NCBI GenBank assembly: GCA_913776245.1
Contig: CAJYLO010000029.1
Span: 1-64,000, forward strand
Direction of reading: 5' to 3'
Origin: an uncultured Chryseobacterium sp.
GTDB taxonomy: Bacteria; Bacteroidota; Bacteroidia; Flavobacteriales; Weeksellaceae
DNA length: 64,000 bases
Program-made: the position numbers and the translations under genes
Notes under the pieces: model-generated
Told to the model about the DNA's origin: nothing
The model's database searches: none
Seen by the model: only the letters and a program-made list of their open reading frames with translations
Shown: one piece after another, positions 36,194-45,113 of the stretch
How the letters are laid out: each line of letters opens with the position of its first letter
How positions within the stretch are numbered: the first letter of the stretch is position 1

Positions 36194-36859
36194 TTAATTG
36201 AAGATGTATTTGTATTTGGTGATGATATCTCCGACGATGGCCCTGTCGATATTGATGTAATTCATGAGGACCGGAACCTGGTACAGGTATGGGATCTTTT
36301 TGGAGTTTTCAAGTCTCATAATTATGTAGAGGATGTTCCCGTGAATATTCCTTACCCGTGTAAAGACCTTCTCAATGAGCATTTCCCGGTCGCTGGCATC
36401 CATCAAAAAGTCTTTGTCTTCGTTAAGTATATCCTGCGAGACCTCCTGCTGGAGCTTTATGACCTGTTTTCCGATTTCTACATAATATTTTGAGACCAAT
36501 ACGGCATACTCGGGATGCTGCGTAGACAGGTTTAGCATCTTATTGGAATTGCTGACGATCTTTCCCAGATACTGGTAGAGATAGATCAGCTTTTTACTTT
36601 GGGTCAGTGCTGAATTGACATTCTTGAGTTGCTGATAGATATACTCCTGGATGGCGATCACCTGCATTATTTTATTATTGATATCATCGTAAAGCTCCTT
36701 TTGTTTTTTGTAAGAATCCAGGAATGCCTGCTCGCTGGCCAGTCGTACGCCGTGATTAACGGTAATTTGCGACAGCAGTTTATCGTTGATCACGATCTGT
36801 TGGCTTTTAACACGAGTTACGCCAAAGAGAAACGTTGCAAAGATTATTATTTTCTTCAT
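36194..36859 (-). CDS. TrbJ/VirB5-like conjugation protein, copy 3
   Basis: A 221-residue exported helical protein with signal residues 1-19 (ending VKSQ). It shares with the gene at 37560-38213 the motifs STQHPEYAVL (versus SQHPQYAIF) and a C-terminal YINIDRAIVGDIITKYKY block. Proteins of this type resemble the helical TrbJ/VirB5 group found next to traG in Bacteroidetes elements (annotated TraI/DUF4141). A minor pilus or assembly factor role is inferred. Two bases separate it from the next gene upstream. Confidence 0.6.
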   Translation of the reverse strand: MKKIIIFATFLFGVTRVKSQQIVINDKLLSQITVNHGVRLASEQAFLDSYKKQKELYDDINNKIMQVIAIQEYIYQQLKNVNSALTQSKKLIYLYQYLGKIVSNSNKMLNLSTQHPEYAVLVSKYYVEIGKQVIKLQQEVSQDILNEDKDFLMDASDREMLIEKVFTRVRNIHGNILYIIMRLENSKKIPYLYQVPVLMNYINIDRAIVGDIITKYKYIFN

Positions 36860-36861
36860 CG

Positions 36862-37551
36862 CTAAAAGGATTTAATGTGATTCATAATGTTTTCTACAAC
36901 CTGTCGGTCCCTGTTGACATAATACTGGAAGGCTCGTTTGTTCCGTAATACCTTTGCTTTGATATCCCTTATTTTCAGAAGCATATGGGTTGAATTCCTA
37001 CTGATCGACTTAACCTCGCCCAAGGCATAATCCAGCAGGATCTTTCGTTCCGACTGTTCCATCTGGTTGATAGCTCCGTATGATAAAATAATTCCTGTGA
37101 GTAAGCGTAATGTCATTTGAAGCTCATCCACAAACTTTACTTGTGCAGGAAGAACAGCAATGATGGAATAAGGAGCCGTGTTAATTTCGTTGATAATGGC
37201 CGTTTGATTATCCGTAATTTTGTTAATTTCCCTGCTCACGTTCACACCTGCCGGAATAGCCTGAATGGCTAATGATACAATACGCAGCCTGTCCTGAATC
37301 TTGGTCACTTTGTCTTTGAAATTCTTCCACTGGGATTGGTTGGCTGTTTCCACAGAGGCATTCAGTGTTTGCTTTTGCCGCATTTCTTTCTGCCGGTCGT
37401 GTTCTTTCATGGTGGCGTTAATCTCTAGATTCATCATCGGGAACGAAACATTTTCCTGTTGCCAGGCCGGGGTTGAGCCACCGCCGGATGATGTCAGAAG
37501 TATATAAGTTACCAGAAGGAAGGTAATTGCGATCATTTTCTTTTTCATCAC
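36862..37551 (-). CDS. TrbJ/VirB5-like conjugation protein, copy 2 (divergent)
   Basis: A 229-residue protein with a signal or anchor segment (MIAITFLLVTYILLTSSGGG). A helical body follows and a C-terminal block YYVNRDRQVVENIMNHIKSF, similar to the ends of its two neighbours. It lacks the S-QHP-YA motif, so it is the most diverged of the three. It sits 8 bp after copy 1 and 2 bp before copy 3, all co-oriented. Function is inferred from position beside traG. Confidence 0.55.
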   Translation of the reverse strand: MMKKKMIAITFLLVTYILLTSSGGGSTPAWQQENVSFPMMNLEINATMKEHDRQKEMRQKQTLNASVETANQSQWKNFKDKVTKIQDRLRIVSLAIQAIPAGVNVSREINKITDNQTAIINEINTAPYSIIAVLPAQVKFVDELQMTLRLLTGIILSYGAINQMEQSERKILLDYALGEVKSISRNSTHMLLKIRDIKAKVLRNKRAFQYYVNRDRQVVENIMNHIKSF

Positions 37552-37559
37552 TTTTTGAT

Positions 37560-38213
37560 TTAAAAATTCCGTTTGTAGCGGTTCATAATGTCATCCACAA
37601 TGGCCTTATCGGTGTTGATGTATCCGGCAAACGGATTTATGGAATTCCAGAATCCGAGCCTGTTGGCTTTATCCAGTCTCAGCTTGATGGCCTGAAGCCA
37701 CAGCTTTAAGCTTTTCACATTTCCTGAAATGTTATGAAGGATCTTATAACGGTCCCCTGCGGTTGCGAGGTTCAGTTCTCCTGATGCCAGGATCTCCGTA
37801 ACATCCGTCACGATCTTCAGGCTTTGCTCGTAGGTTTTCTGCGAAGCCCTAGTACCAAAGATGGCATACTGGGGATGCTGCGATGCCAGCTGCACCACCT
37901 GTGACGAGTAGGTATAACACTTATTCAGTTCGGAGTAAATCTCCTGTACCTGGATTCCGTTCTGTAAGGTTCCCGAAACCTCCTTCAATCCTTTCAGTAT
38001 TTTATTCTGAATATCATTGGCGGCAACCATCTGGGTTCCGACCCAGGTCTGGGCATCCTTTAATTTGGACGTTTCATCAATAACTTCGTTCTGCTTGGCT
38101 TTCAGATTTTCCGAATAGAGAATCATCGCAGCGGTTACGGTCGGATCGATGTAGGTATTTTGGGCAGATACCCATCCGCCGAATCCTAAAAATAACAGGC
38201 TAAGCGTTTTCAT
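37560..38213 (-). CDS. TrbJ/VirB5-like conjugation protein, copy 1 (TraI position)
   Basis: A 217-residue exported helical protein with a signal peptide (LSLLFLGFGGWVSAQ). The body contains TWVGTQMVAANDIQNKILKG, YTYSSQVVQLASQHPQYAIF and ends GYINTDKAIVDDIMNRYKRN. Its gene overlaps the traG stop by 14 bp, exactly where Bacteroidetes conjugative transposons have traI (DUF4141). It is probably the founding copy of the three tandem relatives. It likely acts in the periplasm or pilus base. Confidence 0.65.
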   Translation of the reverse strand: MKTLSLLFLGFGGWVSAQNTYIDPTVTAAMILYSENLKAKQNEVIDETSKLKDAQTWVGTQMVAANDIQNKILKGLKEVSGTLQNGIQVQEIYSELNKCYTYSSQVVQLASQHPQYAIFGTRASQKTYEQSLKIVTDVTEILASGELNLATAGDRYKILHNISGNVKSLKLWLQAIKLRLDKANRLGFWNSINPFAGYINTDKAIVDDIMNRYKRNF

Positions 38214-41200
38214 TTTGATATTCTTTTTTATTAATTAATTCAGGAAAATTGATGTTTCGCTCTTCCAGTTCCTGGGCGATGATCTTGAAGATATTTTTCC
38301 CGGGATGGTTTTTCTTCATCTTTTGGTAATAGGAAACAATCTTTTGGTCTAAAGGATTCTGGTATAAATTGACAAGGGAAACCAGGTTTTCAAGACTGTC
38401 GCCAAAAGCTTTTAAGTCCGAGACGATCTTCATCAGGGCTTCATCATAGCTGCCGTATCTCTGTACATAATATTCGACTGCTGATTTCTCAGGCTTTTCA
38501 GTCGTGTAGGTCAGGTATTGTTCAAGGGAGACTTCGTTTCCGTAGACTTCACCCTTGGAACCTCTCTTCAGATAAAATTCCTTGAACCGGCTCCTGCCAA
38601 GTTTGTTGTTAAGATTATTGATCGTAAAAATTTTGTTTTGCTCCACTTTGTTCAGCGATAACAGCGATGCTATACGATCAAAATTGTCCTTGAACTTGGT
38701 CTGGTCCAACAGGATGAAGGTATCCGAATTATTGACGATGGAATCTTTAACAACAGCGTTTCCGATGATGTCATCGAGCTCTTGTGTCACGACCACCGCC
38801 TCGCCCCAAAATTTTCTTACGGTCTTGTACAGATAGAGGATGTATCCGCCCATCAGCTTACTGGCAATCGCTTTCCAGGCTTCTTCAATGATGAGAGCCT
38901 TTCTTCGGTCCTTTCTCAGACGCATTTTCTGAATGAATGTGTCCATAATGATGAGGGTTACGATCGGGAAAAGTTTTGGATTATCTTTCACATTATCGAT
39001 CTCGAAGACAATGAATGATTCATCAAAGAGCGTATTATCGGCAGACTCGTTCAAAGTTGTTCCGTATCTGCCGCCTTTGTAAAAATCCCTCAACACAAAC
39101 AAAAACGTCCGAAGGTTGAACTCCCTTTCCGTAATGCTGTGCTTTTTATTGTTGAGATAAAGCGGCAGGAATTTGTCACAGTAATCATAAAACCCGTTGA
39201 ACGAAAGCTCTTTGGCTTCCAGCTTATCTTCCAGTTCCTTGATCTTTTTGATAATGGCGTTTCGGAAACTTTGATTCCAGTCTTCTGTGGATCCCGGACG
39301 TTCTATGATGTCTTTTGACTTAATAAGAATCAGCTGCGTTTCATTGTAGATCTTTCTCCGCTGCTCATCGCTGAGAGTTTCATAGGCTTCATAAACCTTG
39401 TAAAACCTTTCGCTGTCGTAATCAGGGTTATTCAGGTTTTTATCAGGATGGTAAGATTTCAACAATTTTCTTCCTGTCTCTTTAATCTGATCTGCAGAAG
39501 CATCAAATGATATCCCAAGAATATCGTAATAGCTGGTTTCAGAACGACCACCTGTCGTTGATTTAGCAGTAATAATATCTTCTTCGTGAATATTATATTT
39601 TGCAAGGTAAAGGATCAGTTCTTCTGACGTTTTATTGTCAAACCAATCGGTTCCTGAATTGAAATATTGATGGTAATAGGACATCAGCACATTATCGAGG
39701 ATTGATTTTTGTGCAGAAGACACCGTTGCATCCGGTCCCTGCCAGATCAGGAAGATCAGATTGGTCAGAAACTCTATTTTCTCGATATTAAACTCTTTTT
39801 TATCCATCAGAAAAGGATTCATCGTAATTGGTTTTTCTTCGGTGTACTGGATGTATCTTCCGCCTTTATATTTGCAGGTTCCCGAATAGGAATCACCGGT
39901 ATCCACTATCACCACATCATAATTGTAGGTCAGATACTGCTCGATAATGTTGTTCATCAGGAATGACTTTCCTGAACCTGAGGGTCCAAGTACAAATTTG
40001 TTCCGGTTGTTGATCCGTCCAGTTTTCATCGAAAGGTCAGCAGGGTCAACCTTTAAGGGTACTCCCTGCCGGTCCGTGAATCTTAGGTAGAAATTGGATT
40101 CTTCATTCACGGGATAGCTTTCTTTAAAAAAAAAACACAAGGCCGCTTCGCTTGTCGTCATAAAAAGATCATACTCCCTGAGTTCTGTTGCATTGCCAGG
40201 AATGGCTGCCCGGAATAGCTCCAGCTGATTGTAGGCATTCTTGGAAACGATGATCCCTTTGGTAAACAGCTTATTCTCAATCTGGGACTGTATCCCTTCC
40301 ATTTCTTCCAGCGTGTTTGCTGAAAACAGCAGCGAAAAATGGGCATTGACCACCAGCTGGCCATCAATAGCGATATTATGAAGCAAGGTTTGGATCTCAT
40401 CTGCGATGATGGCATTGGATGGTGAATTGTTGGCAGCACCCTCGTGTTTTTTCTTCTTTTTATCGAGTTCCCGTTGCTGCTGCGCCTGCAACGGAATGGT
40501 AATGAGCTGGTTATAAACAATAGTTTCGTAGTCTTCCAGTTCATTGATGAAGGTAAAATTATCAACTGCTGTTTCCGAAGCGGCTCCATTTCCGCCAAGT
40601 ATTGAATAGGGCTCTATTTCTGAGGGCAGATCGATATTTTCGACATCGACATAGGCCATATTCTTGACATACCGATTACCTATTTTTAGATATTCACTGG
40701 TACTTTTGATATTGTCAAATACCGGCACTTCTGAAAACTGCATGGACAAAACCCCTGAGATGTAATATTCAAAATCTTTCTCAAACAGAAATTCAGGTTC
40801 GCAGCCACTCTGCTTCAACAACATAAACACCTTCTGTGACTTATCACGAAGCTCCTTAAAACCCTTTTCGGAAAAGATGTAATGCTTGTTTTTCTTTTTC
40901 AGCTTATCATCGACGATATCGGTAAAGAGCAAAACAGTTTCAATGGTCTTAAAAAGCCTTCCGTCAAAATGTTCAGAATACTTTTGCTGCAGGAATTGAG
41001 GTGATGGCTCAGCGGAGTATTTCTTCTTCGTGAATATATCCAGTTTCTGAACCATCCTTCCCTCTCCTATGATCGACACAACCTGATTAAGAACCGTATG
41101 GAAGTTTAGATAGTTATCCGGGTCAGCAGAATACTGCTCAACGATGTTTTTGATCCTCATTCCGATGATGGGATTGCCGTATTGTCCAAACAGCACATCA

Positions 41201-41277
41201 AAATCCCAATTGAAATATTTTCCGTAATCGTAGCCTATAAACGGAATATCAAAGGTGTGTTTTTTTGCTGTTGCCAT
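38200..41277 (-). CDS. traG: TraG conjugation ATPase (VirB4-like) with an inserted J-domain
   Basis: A 1025-residue ATPase, about 190 residues longer than usual TraG of Bacteroidetes elements. The N-terminal domain covers about 1-410. Walker A GPSGSGKS is at 431-438 and the Walker B region KALIIEEAWKAIA at about 794-805, followed by VVVTQELDDIIGNAVVKDSI. Between them, at about 582-646, lies a complete DnaJ-type J-domain: YYDILGISFDASADQIKETG, the diagnostic HPD at 610-612, RFYKVYEAYETLSDEQRRKI. TraG-type sequence resumes at NGFYDYCDKFLPLY and LFVLRDFYKGGRYG. The frame is open throughout. TraG powers pilus and channel assembly. The J-domain could recruit host DnaK. traF overlaps its start by 29 bp. 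Confidence 0.93.
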   Translation of the reverse strand: MATAKKHTFDIPFIGYDYGKYFNWDFDVLFGQYGNPIIGMRIKNIVEQYSADPDNYLNFHTVLNQVVSIIGEGRMVQKLDIFTKKKYSAEPSPQFLQQKYSEHFDGRLFKTIETVLLFTDIVDDKLKKKNKHYIFSEKGFKELRDKSQKVFMLLKQSGCEPEFLFEKDFEYYISGVLSMQFSEVPVFDNIKSTSEYLKIGNRYVKNMAYVDVENIDLPSEIEPYSILGGNGAASETAVDNFTFINELEDYETIVYNQLITIPLQAQQQRELDKKKKKHEGAANNSPSNAIIADEIQTLLHNIAIDGQLVVNAHFSLLFSANTLEEMEGIQSQIENKLFTKGIIVSKNAYNQLELFRAAIPGNATELREYDLFMTTSEAALCFFFKESYPVNEESNFYLRFTDRQGVPLKVDPADLSMKTGRINNRNKFVLGPSGSGKSFLMNNIIEQYLTYNYDVVIVDTGDSYSGTCKYKGGRYIQYTEEKPITMNPFLMDKKEFNIEKIEFLTNLIFLIWQGPDATVSSAQKSILDNVLMSYYHQYFNSGTDWFDNKTSEELILYLAKYNIHEEDIITAKSTTGGRSETSYYDILGISFDASADQIKETGRKLLKSYHPDKNLNNPDYDSERFYKVYEAYETLSDEQRRKIYNETQLILIKSKDIIERPGSTEDWNQSFRNAIIKKIKELEDKLEAKELSFNGFYDYCDKFLPLYLNNKKHSITEREFNLRTFLFVLRDFYKGGRYGTTLNESADNTLFDESFIVFEIDNVKDNPKLFPIVTLIIMDTFIQKMRLRKDRRKALIIEEAWKAIASKLMGGYILYLYKTVRKFWGEAVVVTQELDDIIGNAVVKDSIVNNSDTFILLDQTKFKDNFDRIASLLSLNKVEQNKIFTINNLNNKLGRSRFKEFYLKRGSKGEVYGNEVSLEQYLTYTTEKPEKSAVEYYVQRYGSYDEALMKIVSDLKAFGDSLENLVSLVNLYQNPLDQKIVSYYQKMKKNHPGKNIFKIIAQELEERNINFPELINKKEYQNENA

Positions 41278-41563
41278 TTTTAAAAATTTTATTGTTGTTC
41301 ATTCTTTTTGGATAAATGAAGATCTGATCAAAGTTTTTCGTCTTGTCATAGAGTCCATGCTTGTCCTGTCTTCTGAAAATCAGGTAAACGCCTCCTGCTG
41401 TAGCGGCCAGTCCCAGTAGTGAACCGAGCAATCCGAATTTGGACATGACCAGTGCAGCAACGACCCCTGCGCCGATCACACCAACTGCATAAATGATGTA
41501 CTTTCCTTTTAGCCCGAAGAATACAAGAGGCTTTTTCAGCCCCTTGTAGAGGTAGAATCCCAT
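41249..41563 (-). CDS. traF: Conjugative transposon protein TraF (DUF4133)
   Basis: A 104-residue membrane protein. GFYLYKGLKKPLVFFGLKGK, two membrane helices (YAVGVIGAGVVAALVM; LLGSLLGLAATAGGVYLIF) and RRQDKHGLYDKTKNFDQIFI are the conserved DUF4133 signature. The family is VirB3-like and works with the VirB4-type TraG. The last 29 bp overlap the traG start, as commonly seen for virB3-virB4 pairs. Confidence 0.9.
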   Translation of the reverse strand: MGFYLYKGLKKPLVFFGLKGKYIIYAVGVIGAGVVAALVMSKFGLLGSLLGLAATAGGVYLIFRRQDKHGLYDKTKNFDQIFIYPKRMNNNKIFKNGNSKKTHL

Positions 41564-41564
41564 C

Positions 41565-41885
41565 TTATGCGAAAAAGGAGGTTACAAATTCAGGAACAAC
41601 GATAAGGAAGATCATCGCACCACCATAACCCAGGATTTCTTTATTGACATCCTGGTCGCCGTTGGTCCATTTGTTATAGACCCGAAGACCGCCGATAAAA
41701 CCGACCAATCCGCCAACTGCTTTTAAGATCAGCTTGATCGGGTCCCAATAGTCTTTAATGTCATTGGCTGCATTGGAGATGGCAGTAGCACCACCCTGTG
41801 CCAGCATGGGCGTGACCGCCATAAGAAGCAGTGCCGCTGTAAATAATTTTTTCGTTGTTAGGTAACGTTTGCATTTGTGTTTCAT
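41565..41885 (-). CDS. traE: Conjugative transposon protein TraE (DUF4134)
   Basis: A 106-residue small membrane protein with a signal-like segment (LFTAALLLMAVTPMLAQ). Conserved DUF4134 features follow: AISNAANDIKDYWDPIKLIL, VGGLVGFIGGLRVYNKWTNG and GYGGAMIFLIVVPEFVTSFF. TraE is the VirB2-like pilin of these elements. It is separated from traF by 1 bp. Confidence 0.92.
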   Translation of the reverse strand: MKHKCKRYLTTKKLFTAALLLMAVTPMLAQGGATAISNAANDIKDYWDPIKLILKAVGGLVGFIGGLRVYNKWTNGDQDVNKEILGYGGAMIFLIVVPEFVTSFFA

Positions 41886-42000
41886 AATAGGTAAGATTTA
41901 TATTTGCTGTGTTTTTTTTGTTCAGAAAAAGGCATAGGAGGTGTGCTGTCCGGCTCAATGGAGCGGATCGGATAAAGAGTATTGAAGGTTGTTTAAGTTG

Positions 42001-42582
42001 CTAGATCATTGAATGGTAGACCTTGAAGCCATCACGGTCTGAAAGGACCTGGACCTGGGTCTCAGCAAGGCTGAGGAAGTGGTTGAATTGCTGTTTCAGC
42101 TTTAAAGCAATATCTTCTTTCTTATGCTCGGATTGAACATTCTCTGCATTAGAATTAGGGGCTGTGAATTCCCCATTTTCATCACTTTGAATCGTTTCCT
42201 TTGCCGCTAAAGGATGTTTCGGGATCTTCTCCGGTTCTTTTGAATTATCATTAATTTCAGGAATCTCAAATGCATCGATATCCTGCTCGGATTCAAATTT
42301 CTTACGCCAGTGTTCAAGATCATGCGGATCATCCCGTTCTTCGTCATTTGAAGAAAAGAGCTCCTTCGTATTAAATGAATTGGGTGTATTGAGTTGCTCT
42401 ACATCATCGATGCTGACTGACTTGATTTCATTCGCATCAATCTCTGAGAATGCTGCAAGGGCATATTCTTGCGCCTCTTCTTCTTTTGATTCAGGATCTT
42501 TTTTGAGAAAAAGGTCGTAAACAATATTTCCTGTGTAATACAGCAGATAAAGGACGAGGATGGTAAGAAATATTTTGATCAT
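42001..42582 (-). CDS. Membrane-anchored acidic protein of the conjugation cluster
   Basis: A 193-residue protein with an N-terminal membrane helix (IFLTILVLYLLYYTGNIVYD) and a long acidic cytoplasmic region rich in Glu, Asp, Ser and Asn, ending in LKQQFNHFLSLAETQVQVLS. Its place between the ParA-like gene and traE is that of traC/traD-type small genes of Bacteroidetes elements, but no match in sequence was recognised. It starts 20 bp after the ParA-like stop. Confidence 0.6.
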   Translation of the reverse strand: MIKIFLTILVLYLLYYTGNIVYDLFLKKDPESKEEEAQEYALAAFSEIDANEIKSVSIDDVEQLNTPNSFNTKELFSSNDEERDDPHDLEHWRKKFESEQDIDAFEIPEINDNSKEPEKIPKHPLAAKETIQSDENGEFTAPNSNAENVQSEHKKEDIALKLKQQFNHFLSLAETQVQVLSDRDGFKVYHSMI

Positions 42583-42602
42583 TGTAAGTGTTTTTAGAAT
42601 CG

Positions 42603-43253
42603 TTATATGTTAATTTCAAGTGTATGGTTGATGTGATCGATCAGTTCATTGAAGGAATATTTAACCGCATATTTCTGTTCATAGGTCAGTTTTCTCGTAT
42701 CAATGGTCTGAAGACAATTCCTTTTGAATACAGGGCTTTTCAGCAGGATGCCGTATTTACTGATCTCGGCATCCATTCCCTCCTGGTTCTGGTATTTGTA
42801 GCCTTTATCATATTTGGACCGGATAAATACTCGCTCCGCCTGACTTTCCAGCAATCCTAAAAAATTGATAAAAACCAAAGTCGATTTTGCGGAAACATTG
42901 GAATATTCAAAAGGAATCACGATAAAATCACTGTAGATCAGCAGGTCACTATATCTGGCATCCAGAGTTCCGGCAAGGTCAAAAACGTTGACCTCCTCAC
43001 TTTCTTTCATTTCGATCAGATGCTCAAAATCGGAGAAAGGCTGTTTATTGTCCTCATCAATAATCCTGACCTCATATAGTTTCGGCAGTTCTGATTCTTC
43101 ATCTTCGATCCATTTGTGATAAAAAGATTTCTGAAAATCAAAATCGAACACGTTGACCTTCCTTTCAGATACCCCCGAAATATAATTGGCAAAAGCAATC
43201 GCAATCGTGGTTTTGCCTGTTCCTCCTTTTTGTGTTCCAAAGGTGATAATCAT
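42603..43253 (-). CDS. ParA/MinD-type ATPase of the mobilisation region (TraA-like)
   Basis: A 216-residue cytoplasmic ATPase with deviant Walker A KGGTGKTT (residues 9-16) and switch-like VNVFDFDFQKS and VNVFDLAGTLDARYSDLLIY. The family positions plasmids or conjugation machinery. In CTnDOT-class elements it is traA, at this same place ahead of the tra operon. It starts 15 bp after the relaxase gene. Confidence 0.85.
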   Translation of the reverse strand: MIITFGTQKGGTGKTTIAIAFANYISGVSERKVNVFDFDFQKSFYHKWIEDEESELPKLYEVRIIDEDNKQPFSDFEHLIEMKESEEVNVFDLAGTLDARYSDLLIYSDFIVIPFEYSNVSAKSTLVFINFLGLLESQAERVFIRSKYDKGYKYQNQEGMDAEISKYGILLKSPVFKRNCLQTIDTRKLTYEQKYAVKYSFNELIDHINHTLEINI

Positions 43254-43268
43254 CTTTATTGTTGTTTT

Positions 43269-44723
43269 TTATCTCTTTTTTCTTCGCTTTCTCAATTCAT
43301 TCTCGGATGGGTCTTTTGCTGTTCCGGAAGATCTCATCCATTCAAACAGCATTTCGTTGATCGCTTGCTTCAGATCGTTTCCGGTATTGTTTTCCAATAG
43401 CTTTTCATTTTTCATTTCCGGATTTAGAAACTGCTGATATTGCTTTTCTCCGATCAATGATTGCAGCTCACCAGCGAAGTGAAGCCTGGAATGGATCGCG
43501 TAATATTTTCCTTCCTCGGATTTTACAAGGCTTACATTATCTCCACCTTGACTTTTGAGATATTCCTTTACATCATTTCTGATGGCATTGAATGCTTCCC
43601 TGTTCTTCATCTTTTTATTCTCAAACAACATAAAATCCTTCAGCTCATTTTCCGGATATCGTTCTTTCAGATATTGTAGCATCACCATCCTGGTTTCCGC
43701 ATTGGGAATGCCATAATCTTTTAATTGCTCAAAAAGCCTTTTGTCCATTACTGCAGAGGTGAATTCAAACAATTCGCCCATCTTCATGATCTCACTGCCT
43801 TTATGAACTGTTGCGGTCCTGTGATCGATCAACGTGTAGCCGAAAGGCATTTGATCATCCTTGTGATGAAATACGATGTCGATGCCGAAAGAGTCTCTCA
43901 GTTTTTTCTGAAGCTCGCTTTCAAACTCAATTACCGGCTTCCAGTGGTTTTTGTGCTTTTCTTCAGGGAGCATCGCTTCCTGTTTTCGGTAATCATCCAC
44001 TCTAAACACTTTGTTGGAATAGAGCTGTTTGTATTTTGAAAAAATGGCCCTGATCTGCCTGATCCGTTTCTCGCCTTCCTTATTGCTGAAAACAATCTGA
44101 TCTGCTGAGATTCTTCGCTGTACAATGCCGTTCTTTGAAATGGTAATGGATTTTCCATCATTTGTGTTTTCGGTTAATTGGTAACCATTTCTGTTGAGCA
44201 AAGTTTTCAGCTGCTGAAAAGAGCCAATTTTGTAGTTTAAAAGTTGATTTAATTTTCCATCCTCATTGATGCCGTAGCGCTTTTCCATTACCTGGGCCAA
44301 AGCTTTTTGCGCCTTTAGCTTTTCGTAGCTGTCATCAATCTTTTTTCCGCTTAGTTTATCCACCCTTGTAGAAACAATATGGATGTGATTATTTTCGGTA
44401 TCCTTGTGAAAAACTACAATGTAGGGCTGTTGTCCGTATCCCATTTGAGCCATAAAATCTGCGCTGATCTCTTTAAGGTCTTCCTTGCTGTGCTCCTGGA
44501 ATTTGGTGGAGATCACGGCATGGAATTGCGGCTTTTGTACCTTGTTGCTTTTGGATATCGCTTTCAGATAATCCCTTACTTGCTGCTTATTGCTGTTTTC
44601 ATTAATAAATGACGGAAAATTCTTCATCAGCATCAATTCTCCCTTTCCTTTGTCGATCTTGTTGTCGTTGTAGTCTACTCCCGGGAAATTGGTTCCTGCA
44701 GGTTTCATAATCTTGACAATCAT
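43269..44723 (-). CDS. mobB: MobB-type relaxase
   Basis: A 484-residue relaxase. The N-terminal domain shows KPQFHAVISTKFQEHSKEDL and the metal-binding HUH motif in IVVFHKDTENNHIHIVSTRV, giving H106, H113 and H115. A likely nicking Tyr is Y18 in GVDYNDNK. Conserved KKIDDSYEKLKAQKALAQVM follows. The C-terminal part is helical and basic and ends RKRRKKR. It should nick oriT and lead the transferred strand. It overlaps mobA by 4 bp (ATGA). Confidence 0.88.
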   Translation of the reverse strand: MIVKIMKPAGTNFPGVDYNDNKIDKGKGELMLMKNFPSFINENSNKQQVRDYLKAISKSNKVQKPQFHAVISTKFQEHSKEDLKEISADFMAQMGYGQQPYIVVFHKDTENNHIHIVSTRVDKLSGKKIDDSYEKLKAQKALAQVMEKRYGINEDGKLNQLLNYKIGSFQQLKTLLNRNGYQLTENTNDGKSITISKNGIVQRRISADQIVFSNKEGEKRIRQIRAIFSKYKQLYSNKVFRVDDYRKQEAMLPEEKHKNHWKPVIEFESELQKKLRDSFGIDIVFHHKDDQMPFGYTLIDHRTATVHKGSEIMKMGELFEFTSAVMDKRLFEQLKDYGIPNAETRMVMLQYLKERYPENELKDFMLFENKKMKNREAFNAIRNDVKEYLKSQGGDNVSLVKSEEGKYYAIHSRLHFAGELQSLIGEKQYQQFLNPEMKNEKLLENNTGNDLKQAINEMLFEWMRSSGTAKDPSENELRKRRKKR

Positions 44724-45088
44724 TTTGAAAGCAATGTGTAGATGTTCTCAAAAATTGTATTCTGCCTGGCTTTCAGTACTGCTATTTCTGAAAGTTGCGT
44801 GGAAAACAATGCCAATTGACTTTCCGAGATGAACTTCTGGCCGTTAACCGCCCTTGCCAACTGATTGACATTAGTCTCGATCTTTGCAAAGATATTGTCC
44901 TGCTTTTCAAGGAATTCAATAACGTTTCTTCTCTCATCATCCATCAAACGTTGTTCAACAGAATCGATGATTAGACTGGTCATAGATATATTTCTTTCCT
45001 CACACGTTTTCTTCCAGCTCTTTTTTCTTTCCTGTTGGATCCGGAAAAAGATTACAGCAGATTCAGCATTGATTTTTTCTTCCAGCAT
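44720..45088 (-). CDS. mobA: MobA-type mobilisation accessory protein
   Basis: A 122-residue cytoplasmic protein. The N-terminal half resembles a ribbon-helix-helix (AVIFFRIQQERKKSWKKTCE, NISMTSLIIDSVEQRLM). The second half has NVNQLARAVNGQKFISESQL, the hallmark N-x-NQLAR-x-N helix of relaxosome accessory proteins. Such proteins bind oriT and position the relaxase. A 15-bp sequence AGAATAATCTGGATT lies 17 bp upstream of its start (minus strand). Confidence 0.82.
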   Translation of the reverse strand: MLEEKINAESAVIFFRIQQERKKSWKKTCEERNISMTSLIIDSVEQRLMDDERRNVIEFLEKQDNIFAKIETNVNQLARAVNGQKFISESQLALFSTQLSEIAVLKARQNTIFENIYTLLSK

Positions 45089-45113
45089 ATGATAATGAAA
45101 AATTTAATCCAGA

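Noticed and set aside
39340-39534. J-domain as a separate dnaJ gene or assembly chimera
   Set aside because: The frame is open from TraG N-terminus to C-terminus with no stop or start nearby, and TraG-type sequence resumes after the J-domain, so an in-frame insertion is the simpler reading.
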